Source of the DNA: Stenotrophomonas sp. VV52
GTDB lineage: Bacteria; Pseudomonadota; Gammaproteobacteria; Xanthomonadales; Xanthomonadaceae
NCBI RefSeq assembly: GCF_002893095.1
Contig: NZ_PKQQ01000001.1
Location: 496,001 to 560,000, forward strand
Length of the DNA stretch: 64,000 nt
Direction: 5' to 3'
In this document: one piece after another, positions 29,491-37,068 of the stretch
Layout: each line of letters opens with the position of its first letter
Numbering within the stretch: the stretch's first letter is position 1
Notes under the pieces: generated by a model
Databases searched by the model: none
The model's input: the letters and a program-made list of their open reading frames with translations, nothing else
What the model was told of the DNA's origin: nothing
Translations under genes and position numbers: made by a program

Positions 29491-29512
29491 ATCTCCAGCA
29501 CCTGGCCAAAGC

Positions 29513-29875
29513 TCAAGCCATCCGCTGTAAGCGACGACGGAGTGCCCCTGCCGCTGCGGCGATAACCATCGCTGGGATGGCCAGCACCAGTGCGTAAACA
29601 ATTCCGGCCAGCAACAGCGGGCCAATCCCCGACATCACTGCAACTACCGGAACCTGCAGCGCCAAAAGCAGCAGACCCCACAGCCATGCTTTCCTGGGAA
29701 AGCAGGCGCCAAGAACTGCGGCGATGCCAAGTGCAATGGGATAGACCACGCTCCAGAACGCAGGCGTGTCCCAAGGCTCGCCTCCCGGCGTCCGCCAAGC
29801 CACCAGCACCCAGAACACCACGCCTACCTTCATCGTGACGGCAGTTGCCGCAAGAAAGCTACCCGTTATCCGCAT
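29513..29875 (-). CDS. Small integral membrane protein of unknown function
   Basis: A 120-residue protein with three or four hydrophobic helices (about residues 7-26, 43-58, 63-82 and 84-108) and a basic C-terminal tail (RRRLQRMA). It has no recognisable motif. The composition (transmembrane pattern, acidic WDTPAF loop) looks like a real protein, but it has no informative neighbour. Confidence 0.6.
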   Translation of the reverse strand: MRITGSFLAATAVTMKVGVVFWVLVAWRTPGGEPWDTPAFWSVVYPIALGIAAVLGACFPRKAWLWGLLLLALQVPVVAVMSGIGPLLLAGIVYALVLAIPAMVIAAAAGALRRRLQRMA

Positions 29876-30212
29876 GGCTGGTCTCCCGGACGGACATGGA
29901 GCATGTCACTGTTGCATCGTTGGTGTATGACCAGCGGCGGAATCAGCTCACGCAGCAGCGGTCTTTGGCGTGACGCGATTGATCGTGTCGATCGAAAATT
30001 GATTTTTAATCAGAACGTTCCTGCGGAGCGATCACGAATTGAGACGTCGGGGTCAGTTTGCCCGGTGCTATCAGGGCAGTCTATCGGGCTGGCTAAGCCG
30101 TTAGCCCCTTACATCAGGAGGACGACATGCGCGAAGGCTTTTACGGTATCTAACCGACCAAGTGCTACCCGACTCCTCATCCAAGGATGGGCAGTCTCGT
30201 TTCTGGAGGCTG
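29876..30212. other. Gene-free stretch with a strong ribosome-binding site before an 8-codon frame
   Basis: About 337 bases, AT-rich around 29985-30025. It contains the dyad GGCTAA-GCCG-TTAGCC at 30091-30106 and an AGGAGG-type site before ATG at 30127, which opens only eight codons (MREGFYGI, stop at 30151-30153). This may be a decayed gene start or a leader peptide. Nothing else is recognised. Confidence 0.4.
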
Positions 30213-31547
30213 TCAGGCAGGGTCTTTTGTCTGAGTCCTGGCGGGTTCAATCTGCTTCAGCAATTGATTTGCCATCCCCCGATAGATCGGCACCCTGCAC
30301 ACCAGCCCCGACACCCCGCGCGCCAGCAGCACCGTCGCCAGGATCGGCAGCAGCATGTCGCTGCTGTCGGTCAGCTCCAGCGAAATCACTGCCGAGGTGA
30401 GTGGCGCCTGCGTCACCCCAGTGAGGTAGGCGCACATGCCCAGAAGCACGAACACCCGTGCATCCACGCCCGGCATCAACGCAGCGAGGTTATGGCCGAT
30501 ACCAGCCCCCACCGCCAATGCAGGCGAGAACAGGCCGCCGGGAATGCCGGCGATGTACGAGACCAGGTTGGCAAGGATCTTCATCACCCCGAACTCATGG
30601 CCCACCGTCGGGTTGCCTTGAACCAGACCGCGCGCCTGCTCGTAGCCGGTGCCGAAGGCGCCGTTACCGAAGGCGGCGGCCAGCAGCACCAGTGCCACGC
30701 CGCAGCCGGCGGCCAGCAGCACCGGATGGCGCCGCCGCAGGGCGCCCAGCCACGCTGGCTTGCCTTCCATGGTCAGCAGCACGGACTTGGCGAACAACCC
30801 GCCCAGCAGTCCGGCAACCGAGCCACACAGGAGGATGGCAAGCCATGCCTGGCCTAGCGGCAGGAACGCGGTGACTTTGCCGAAATAGGTGTAGCTGCCC
30901 AGCAGGCCGAGCGAAACAACACCGCCAACAATGACAGCCGTGAGCAACGTTCCGGAAAAGCGATGCTCGAAGCGGCCGCTCAGCTCTTCGATTGCGAACA
31001 CGATGCCCGCCAGAGGCGTATTGAATGCGGCTGCGATGCCGGCAGCACCACCCGCGAGCAGGAAGTGGGAAAGCTCCTTCGGGTCGCGGAATCCCGCCAG
31101 GCGCCCAAACACATACATCAGGCTGGCACCCACATGCACTGTGGGACCTTCGCGCCCGACCGAAGCACCGCCGAGCAGCGACAGCGTGGTCAGCGCAAGC
31201 TTGCCAGCAGAGACTTTCAGCGACAGGTTGTCGTTGCGGAACTCCTCAGTGGGCGTATCCAGTGCGGCGATCACCTGCGGAATTCCGCTGCCACGGGTGG
31301 GCTTCAGCGCGCCACTGGTCAGCCATGCGAGCAGGCCGAACACGGTAGGCGTAAGCAGCAGGGCCCACCACACCGAGTGGGCGATGACCGACTGGAACAC
31401 CCGGAAGGCCGCATCGCTGGCCTTGGCAAACAGGATCGCCACCAAGGCGACGGCAACCGCGCCGCCCCAGAGTGCAGCGCGGCGGCGCCACGCGGTCCGC
31501 GACAGCAACGGGGCGTCGCCGTGTGAATGGGAGGGGTCGGGGCTCAT
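30213..31547 (-). CDS. ClC-family chloride channel / H+/Cl- antiporter
   Basis: A 444-residue polytopic inner-membrane protein. The chloride-coordinating signatures are present: GSGIPQV, GREGPTVHVG (the gating glutamate) and GGLFSPALAVGAG. FNTPLAGIVFAIEEL keeps an internal glutamate at the place of the proton glutamate of E. coli ClcA, which points to antiport rather than a channel. The known role of bacterial relatives is acid resistance by charge compensation. It is divergent from the thioredoxin-reductase-like gene. Confidence 0.93.
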   Translation of the reverse strand: MSPDPSHSHGDAPLLSRTAWRRRAALWGGAVAVALVAILFAKASDAAFRVFQSVIAHSVWWALLLTPTVFGLLAWLTSGALKPTRGSGIPQVIAALDTPTEEFRNDNLSLKVSAGKLALTTLSLLGGASVGREGPTVHVGASLMYVFGRLAGFRDPKELSHFLLAGGAAGIAAAFNTPLAGIVFAIEELSGRFEHRFSGTLLTAVIVGGVVSLGLLGSYTYFGKVTAFLPLGQAWLAILLCGSVAGLLGGLFAKSVLLTMEGKPAWLGALRRRHPVLLAAGCGVALVLLAAAFGNGAFGTGYEQARGLVQGNPTVGHEFGVMKILANLVSYIAGIPGGLFSPALAVGAGIGHNLAALMPGVDARVFVLLGMCAYLTGVTQAPLTSAVISLELTDSSDMLLPILATVLLARGVSGLVCRVPIYRGMANQLLKQIEPARTQTKDPA

Positions 31548-31695
31548 GCCGCTATTTTCGCAGCGGGGCTGTGAGGATAATTTGCCGTGGGTGCCCGCAG
31601 CCTGTGCGCGTCAGGGTCGGCGGGGAGGTGTGATCGGCGCTTCACGGGCGCTTCGTATGCTCTGTAGCTTCCCCTATCTGCCCAGTCTGGCCCCC

Positions 31696-32604
31696 ATGAG
31701 CTCCGACTCTCCCCAGCATTTCGACGTCGTCATCGTCGGCGGCAGCTACGCCGGCATGTCCGCCGCGCTGCAGCTCGTGCGCGCCCGGCGCAAGGTGCTG
31801 GTGATTGATTCGGGGTTGCCGCGAAACCGCAACTCGCTCGCGGCGCACGGCTTCATCGCCCGTGAGGGCCTGCCTCCGGCCGAGATCGCCGCCAAGGCGC
31901 GCGCGGAACTGATGGCCTACCCAACCCTGACTTGGCGCGAGGGCAGGGCAACCCGGGCCAAGGTGCTGGAAGAGGGCGTGTCCTTCGAAGTAGGTTGCGA
32001 CGACGGCAGTACCTTCATCGGCGACCGGCTGGTCCTCGCCCATGGCGTCACCGACACGCTTCCCGACATCGACGGCCTGGCCGAGCGCTGGGGTCGCAGC
32101 GTGTTCCACTGCCCGTACTGCCACGGCTATGAGATCTACGAAGGGAACATTGGCATCATCGGGTGTTCCGAAGACGGTGGCGTCGGCCAGGCGCTGCTTC
32201 TGTGCGACTGGGGAACTATCACGTTGTTCTGCTGCAATCCCGATGGCATCGACCCGGATAAGCGCGGGCGGCTGGACGAATGTGGCGCCACCATCGAATC
32301 AACAACCCTCCAGCACGTGGAAGACGAAGCCACCGTGGTGCTCAGCGATGGCCGCAAGGTCGTCCTGGACGCCCTGTTCCTGCTCCCCCAGTCACGCCTT
32401 TCCTGCGACCTTGCCGAACAGCTCGGCTGCGAGCTGCTGGATCCAGGCTGCATCGTCGCTGATTCCGCCAAGCAGACCACCGTGCCAGGCGTGTTCACCT
32501 GCGGCGATGCCGGGCGCATGGCAGGCAGCATCGCGTTGGCGGTGGGCGAGGGCGCGCTGGTCGGCGTGGCCGTGCACCGCTCGCTGCTGGGCCTGCTCGA
32601 CTAG
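31696..32604 (+). CDS. Thioredoxin-reductase-like FAD/NAD(P)H oxidoreductase
   Basis: A 302-residue two-dinucleotide-binding flavoprotein. The FAD site is VVIVGGSYAGMSAALQL, the redox pair is Cys139/Cys142 in FHCPYCHGYE, and the C-terminal FAD contact is GVFTCGDAGRMAGS. The second nucleotide-binding loop reads GIIGCSEDGGVG rather than the GGGDSA of thioredoxin reductase, so this is probably one of the many relatives without a known thiol partner. The ATG at 31696 precedes the FAD motif by the usual distance. It converges on the helicase gene and overlaps its stop by four bases. Confidence 0.85.
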   Translation: MSSDSPQHFDVVIVGGSYAGMSAALQLVRARRKVLVIDSGLPRNRNSLAAHGFIAREGLPPAEIAAKARAELMAYPTLTWREGRATRAKVLEEGVSFEVGCDDGSTFIGDRLVLAHGVTDTLPDIDGLAERWGRSVFHCPYCHGYEIYEGNIGIIGCSEDGGVGQALLLCDWGTITLFCCNPDGIDPDKRGRLDECGATIESTTLQHVEDEATVVLSDGRKVVLDALFLLPQSRLSCDLAEQLGCELLDPGCIVADSAKQTTVPGVFTCGDAGRMAGSIALAVGEGALVGVAVHRSLLGLLD

Positions 32605-35324
32605 CGCAACGCAGTGGGGGGCGCAGCCTGCCTTGGCTTGTACTGGCAGCGCGGGAAGCCGGAGCACGACGCGAACTCACCGTACGGCCCACTACGCTGC
32701 ACGATCACCCCGCCGTCGCAGACCGGGCAGGCCTGCTCGCGGATCGGCTCGCCGGTGGTGGCGGTGATCTCCACCGCGCCGTCGTGCACCAATTCGTTGA
32801 GGAACGGCGAACGCTTGCCCTGGACGGTGAACATCGCCACCGAGCGCCGCGCGCGGGTAAGCGCCACGTAGAACAGGCGCCGTTCTTCGCTAAGCGGGAA
32901 AGTGTCGGCATGCGGCATCGCCAGGCCCAGCACCGGGTCATCGGCGCGGGCGCTGGGGAAGCTGCGCTCCAGCATGGAAGGCAGGATCACGATGTCGGCC
33001 TCTGCACCCTTGGCGCGGTGAGCGGTGAGGAAGCTGAGGGCCAGCTGCGCGCCGAAGCGTTGCGTCCAATGCGCGGGCAGGTAAGCGCGGTCGGCGTTGT
33101 AGCGGCCGAGAATGAACACCGAGAGGCGACCGTCGTGGCCGGGCGCAATGGCACCACTTTGCAGCTGCTGTTGCAGGCGCTGCAGGTACTGGTAGATCGC
33201 GTCCTGCAGGCGGTCGCGCGAGGCTACCTGGAACGCCTGCAGCACCGGTCCCTGCGCCGGGGTGGCCGAACGGACCTGCTTCGCGATCTGAGCCGGGTTC
33301 TTCGAGATGAAGCGGCTGGAGGCATCGCACAGTGCCTGCGGGCAGCGGAAGGTCTGCGAGAGCTGCAGCACCTGCGAGGGACCGAAGGTCTCGGTAAACC
33401 CGGTCATCACGCTCACGTCCGCACCGGCGAACCGGTTGATCGACTGCCAGTCGTCGCCCACTGCGAATAGATGCCGCCCGGGTGCCTGCACGAGCGCCTT
33501 GCACAGTCGTGCGCGTGCGCGTGAGGCGTCCTGGAATTCATCGGCCATCACCAGCAGGTAGGGCGCCTGATAGCGGCCCTGTTCCAGGTACTCGGCGGCC
33601 TGGTTGAGCATGTCTTCGAAATCGATGGCGTTCTCGGCGGCGAGCGCCTCGTCCCAGGCATGCAGGATCGGCGTGGCCAGTTCCAGGAACAGCCGATAGC
33701 GGTGCTTGAACCGGTTGTCCGGCAGCTCGCGCAGGCGCTCGGCCAGGTCGGCAGGGGTCAGTCCGTTGCTCTTGGCATGGCTGATGAAGGTGCGCAGCAG
33801 GCCGATCAGGTCGCTGTCCGGCATGGGCTTGGCGCCTTCGGCGGGCAGCTCGCGGTCCGGGTTCGGGTCCAGCTCCAGACCGTGCGCGGTGAGCGCTTCG
33901 GCCAGTGCGTCGAACAGGTCCCCATTGCGAAGCTGCGCGGAGGTCGTGCGCAGCTGAACCGCATCGCGTGAGCGCGCGTGCAGGGGTGTGCTGTCGCCAC
34001 TGCCATCGGCATGGTGCACGTGATACAGCGTGGTGCCCGGGTAGAAGAAGTCCGCGCAGCCGGGCTGCCAGGTATCGGTGCCGGTATCCAGCACCGGGTG
34101 CGGTTCGTAGGTGTAGTCCACGCCGTTGTAGAACAGCCAGTCGGCGATCACGCACTCTTCGATGTTGCCCACGCGCTCGCCGCGCAGGGTGCGCACGTAG
34201 CGGTTGCCGTCGCTGTCCCAGCCGTCGGCCGGCGCGATTTCGCCCTGCGGCGGCAGGTCGCGTGCGAACACCAGCCGGAACATGTCCCACTGGGTGCGGA
34301 AATGCAGGGAGCGGTCCTTGAGGCGGTCGATGATGTCGGCCAGCTGGTCGAAGCCCTGCGCCGCATCCACCGCCCACGAGGGCACCTCGGGCATGCGGCC
34401 GGTCACCTTGCCGATGATCTGCCGGCCCAGCGCGTGGAAGGTGCAGGCGTTGACCTCGCCTGTTGGAAGCCCCAGCCGCTGGAATGCGGCGGCGGTGCGC
34501 TGCTGCAGCTCGGTGGCGGCCTCTTTGTTGAAGGCCAGCATCACGATCTGGTCCGGAGCCATCAGGCCGCGTTGTACGGCGTAGGCGGCCTTGGCCACCA
34601 TGGTCGAGGTCTTGCCGGAGCCGGCGGCGGCCACCAGCAGCATGCGGCTTTCGAAGCTGAGTACGGCGCGGGTCTGTTCTTCACTCAGCGGCCGACGTTC
34701 GACCTGGGCAAGCAGCGGGGCTACGGCGCTGCGTTCCTGTTGAAGGTACGCTTCATTGCGTGACGCCCACTGTGCCTCCCAGTCCTCCGTCCAGCGCTGC
34801 AGATCGTCTTCTATCGCTGCGGGTACGCCGTGCAACTGCGGGCGCAGGGTCGGGTCGTCGAATATGGCCCATAGCGCATCGCCGTCCACTGTCAGATGCG
34901 GACGAGCATCCAGCAGGGCCTGCTGCTGTTCGAGGGTGAACCAGCGCTGCTGGGCATCCGCGAGTTCCTGCGCGTGGTCGACGTGGTCCAGCCAATCGCG
35001 GATCCGCGCGAGCGCATCGTTGGCGTCGCCCAGTTGCTGGTCCTGCTGGTGGGCATGCGCGCTTGCCGCCCACAGTGCCTCCAGTTCGCGCGCCGGGGCA
35101 GCGGCAAGGCCGCCCAGCCGCAGGTCGCCGTCCTCGGTGGCGATGCTGAGCGAGGACCACACCGGACCGCGCTGGACGCGCCACGCGTTGGAGGCGCTCA
35201 CCGCCAGCGAGTAGACCTGCCCATCCACGGTCAGCTCGAACCGGTCATCGACCCGGCGCAGTCGCCAGTCCGGCGAGCGCGAGAGGCGGCGGCCCCAGGG
35301 GGAAGGGGACCAGTCGTGCGTCAT
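32601..35324 (-). CDS. Helicase IV (HelD)-like UvrD/Rep superfamily 1 helicase with zinc-ribbon tail
   Basis: A 907-residue protein. An N-terminal region similar in layout to E. coli HelD (about 1-205) is followed by Walker A AAAGSGKTS, then FNKEAATELQQRT, FHALG, MADEFQDASRAR (motif II), VGDDWQSINRFAGA (motif III), TAHRAKGAEAD and YVALTRARR (motif VI). Between the first and second helicase halves lies an insert (about 385-470: NIEECVIADWLFYNGVDYTY, then CADFF) resembling the PD-(D/E)xK-like insert of related helicases, but with the second acidic-Lys element missing. A C-terminal zinc ribbon (CPVC, then CSGFPRC) of topoisomerase type ends the protein. It is about 220 residues longer than HelD. 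Its role is probably DNA repair; a defence role is possible from position only. Confidence 0.88.
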   Translation of the reverse strand: MTHDWSPSPWGRRLSRSPDWRLRRVDDRFELTVDGQVYSLAVSASNAWRVQRGPVWSSLSIATEDGDLRLGGLAAAPARELEALWAASAHAHQQDQQLGDANDALARIRDWLDHVDHAQELADAQQRWFTLEQQQALLDARPHLTVDGDALWAIFDDPTLRPQLHGVPAAIEDDLQRWTEDWEAQWASRNEAYLQQERSAVAPLLAQVERRPLSEEQTRAVLSFESRMLLVAAAGSGKTSTMVAKAAYAVQRGLMAPDQIVMLAFNKEAATELQQRTAAAFQRLGLPTGEVNACTFHALGRQIIGKVTGRMPEVPSWAVDAAQGFDQLADIIDRLKDRSLHFRTQWDMFRLVFARDLPPQGEIAPADGWDSDGNRYVRTLRGERVGNIEECVIADWLFYNGVDYTYEPHPVLDTGTDTWQPGCADFFYPGTTLYHVHHADGSGDSTPLHARSRDAVQLRTTSAQLRNGDLFDALAEALTAHGLELDPNPDRELPAEGAKPMPDSDLIGLLRTFISHAKSNGLTPADLAERLRELPDNRFKHRYRLFLELATPILHAWDEALAAENAIDFEDMLNQAAEYLEQGRYQAPYLLVMADEFQDASRARARLCKALVQAPGRHLFAVGDDWQSINRFAGADVSVMTGFTETFGPSQVLQLSQTFRCPQALCDASSRFISKNPAQIAKQVRSATPAQGPVLQAFQVASRDRLQDAIYQYLQRLQQQLQSGAIAPGHDGRLSVFILGRYNADRAYLPAHWTQRFGAQLALSFLTAHRAKGAEADIVILPSMLERSFPSARADDPVLGLAMPHADTFPLSEERRLFYVALTRARRSVAMFTVQGKRSPFLNELVHDGAVEITATTGEPIREQACPVCDGGVIVQRSGPYGEFASCSGFPRCQYKPRQAAPPTALR

Positions 35325-35432
35325 CTGTACATCCAGGAAAGCGGGGCGGTCGCTGGCGCGGGGCCGGGCGAGCGTTGGAAGGGATTGCCATGATAGGAAA
35401 ATCCAATCGGAATTGCCGCGTGGTGTGCGAGT

Positions 35433-35455
35433 AGCCGGGCAGAGCCCGGCTCTAC
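35433..35455 (-). repeat. SMAG-type REP unit containing the stop codon of the SymE-HigA gene
   Basis: AGCCGGG/CCCGGCT stem with its GTAG head on the minus strand. The TAG of that head is the stop codon (35452-35454) of the adjacent gene. Confidence 0.8.
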
Positions 35456-36000
35456 CTGGTTGAAAGGTGCTTTTGTTGCAGTTCCCACCAGAACCATTGC
35501 GAGGTGCTGGCGAAGGGGGCCAGGCGCTCGGCCAGGTCCATGTCTACGTCGTGGTCGCCGGCCAGGAAGCATTCGGCCAGGTCCTGGGAGACGCCGATGG
35601 CGTGGGCGAAGTCCAGGGTTGAGGCGCCCATGGGGCCGAGGATGTGCTCGCGGACCAGCAGGCCCGGGTGTTCGTAGGGAATGACATATCCCGGCTTGGG
35701 TTCGTAGCGGTCGGCGATGTACTTTTCGAACGCGTTGCACTTGCGGATACGCGGTTCCTTGGGTGGATCCATTACATCGAAGATCAGCCTGCCCTTGGTG
35801 GCGTTTACGGTTACCCGTGCGCCTGGCTTGAAGCCTGCGTTGTACAACCAGCTGCCATGTGCAGAGATGCAGGGCACGATGCCCCCGTCGAAGGTGCCCA
35901 TCCAGGCGTAGGTATGCGCGCGTACGGTGTAGTGGCGCGGTTGCTCTGCGGTGGGCAGGCCGAGTTCGGGGAACAGGGGGGTGTGGCGTGATGAGCGCAT
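35452..36000 (-). CDS. Fusion of a SymE-like toxin fold and a HigA-like helix-turn-helix
   Basis: A 182-residue protein. Residues about 20-80 match SymE, the SOS-linked toxin with an AbrB/SpoVT-type fold: VPCISAHGSWLYNAGFKPGA followed by RVTVNATKGRLIFDV lines up with the IPAITLKGQWLEAAGF... region of E. coli SymE. Residues about 105-180 look like the HigA/Xre antitoxin domain: HPGLLVREHILGPMGAS, then a helix-turn-helix (LDFAHAIGVSQDLAECFLAG) and TSQWFWWELQQKH, equivalent to the SPEFWLNLQ of HigA. It has a strong GGAGG six bases before the ATG, and a hairpin leader upstream. Joining a toxin fold to an antitoxin-type DNA-binding domain is unusual; it may be self-repressing or no longer toxic. 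No HigB gene lies beside it. Confidence 0.72.
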   Translation of the reverse strand: MRSSRHTPLFPELGLPTAEQPRHYTVRAHTYAWMGTFDGGIVPCISAHGSWLYNAGFKPGARVTVNATKGRLIFDVMDPPKEPRIRKCNAFEKYIADRYEPKPGYVIPYEHPGLLVREHILGPMGASTLDFAHAIGVSQDLAECFLAGDHDVDMDLAERLAPFASTSQWFWWELQQKHLSTR

Positions 36001-36010
36001 GGCGATCCTC

Positions 36011-36046
36011 CAAGGGAAAATCTCCCTTGCCGGTAGGGCAAGGGAG
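36011..36046 (-). promoter_or_regulatory. Hairpin leader able to pair in two ways before the SymE-HigA start
   Basis: On the minus strand, CTCCCTTGCC (36046-36037) pairs perfectly with GGCAAGGGAG (36031-36022), followed by ATTTT. The second arm can instead pair over seven bases with TCCCTTG (36017-36011), which ends in the first G of the GGAGG ribosome-binding site. It could act as an attenuator or a translation switch, or simply end rloAB transcription. Confidence 0.4.
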
Positions 36047-36422
36047 CCGGGAGGGTCGAATCCGTGGTCAATCGAACGGCGGGCGTATTTCCCCGGATGA
36101 GGGGTCTTGTATTAGCCTCCCTCCCGACATAGGACGTCCATAATTTTGATTGACCTTGGAGATTCGACTCTCCGTCGCCCACCTTGCTCGCCAGTGCATT
36201 GCATGGCTAGTTGATTGTTTCTGTTGAAATTGCGTCTTCGATAGACGTTGCCTAATACGTGTCGCAACGTGCACAGGTTTTCGCGAAAGTGCGACGAAGT
36301 TGCAGGAAGAACGGGTTGCACACGTCATGCGTTTCGGCGCGTTGGGGCACGCCATGCGTGTCCGGCGGGGTGTCAGGGGGTGCGATGGCGGTGGGTTTGC
36401 GCAGAAATCGGGCGGTGCGTGG

Positions 36423-36480
36423 GACACGCATGGCGTGTCGCTACGCGGTTCATCGGGCGTAGTGACACGCCACGCGTGTC
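36423..36480. repeat. SMAG-type REP pair, opposed orientation
   Basis: 36423-36444 (GTAG head on minus strand) and 36459-36480 (plus strand), both with the GACACGC-type stem, separated by 14 bases, so the pair forms a larger inverted repeat. They lie just downstream of the RloB-like gene. Confidence 0.82.
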
Positions 36481-36498
36481 ATCGCGGTGTCGGGGTGC

Positions 36499-37068
36499 TC
36501 AGGAACTCTCGCGAACCAGCCCTATGCACCTGAGCAGGAGGCTCAAATCATTTTCCACCGCTGCCGCGCGTAGGACCGAGTCGAGGTCCAGTCGGCTTGC
36601 CAATTCGACTCTGCTCATGGGTTTGCGATAGTCAGGCCAGTCCTGCAACAGCGCGATCTGGGTCGCCCGATTGTCGGGAGGCCGTCGTGCCGTCTGCCCA
36701 GGCAGATGACGAAGCAGCAGTGCTTCGAAGCAGGGTTCCTGCCAGACGATCTTGATACCGTTATCGACCGCAAACGCCACTGCTTGCTGGGCACGCGCCG
36801 GAGAGAGTGCCAGTTGATCCGTATCCAGCAGCACGAATCTGTCTGGGAACGTACCTCGGGTTCTCCTCAGGTGAGCCAGCTTCCTGACGGCAAGTTCGAG
36901 TCGCGCGAGAGGGTCGCCGGCTCGCAGCAGCTCAATATGCAGATGAACGTGTAGTTCCTGCTGGGCGACCAGGTCCTGCAATCGGCCCGCGTACGCCTGC
37001 TCGGATTCCCCCTCGCACCCGATGAATATGGGTTTGCGCTGGGGAATGAGCGGGCGTCGCGTCCTCAT
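36499..37068 (-). CDS. RloB/AbiLii-like protein (TOPRIM-like fold)
   Basis: A 189-residue protein of the RloB family. The start PIFIGCEGESEQAYAGRL has the conserved acidic EGE-x-E pattern and FVLLDTDQ supplies the D-x-D; together they fit a TOPRIM-like metal site. KIVWQEPCFEALLLRH is the conserved central segment of RloB. Its start overlaps the ATPase stop (ATGA). The pair matches RloA/RloB-type and AbiLi/AbiLii phage-defence pairs, in which the ATPase is thought to sense infection and the TOPRIM-like subunit to act. Base composition is less GC-rich than the housekeeping genes around it. Confidence 0.8.
   Translation of the reverse strand: MRTRRPLIPQRKPIFIGCEGESEQAYAGRLQDLVAQQELHVHLHIELLRAGDPLARLELAVRKLAHLRRTRGTFPDRFVLLDTDQLALSPARAQQAVAFAVDNGIKIVWQEPCFEALLLRHLPGQTARRPPDNRATQIALLQDWPDYRKPMSRVELASRLDLDSVLRAAAVENDLSLLLRCIGLVRESS

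Larger units (their letters stand above)
36001..36498. other. Gene-free stretch with hairpin leader, REP cluster and a tRNA-like fragment
   Basis: About 500 bases between the SymE-HigA gene and the RloB-like gene. It is AT-rich at 36100-36260. It contains the leader hairpin, a fragment at 36157-36183 (GGAGATTCGACTCTCC then GTCGCCCACC) like the T-arm and 3' acceptor strand of a tRNA, a decayed REP at 36345-36362 and an intact REP pair. No gene is seen. Confidence 0.5.

Noticed and set aside
29313..30212. tRNA-Ser as the attachment site of an integrated element
   Set aside because: The tRNA is followed by its own terminator, and no integrase or duplicated tRNA end is seen downstream in the window.
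35433..36480. REP units as the ends of a single insertion sequence
   Set aside because: No transposase lies between them and the same palindromes occur singly at many other gene ends.
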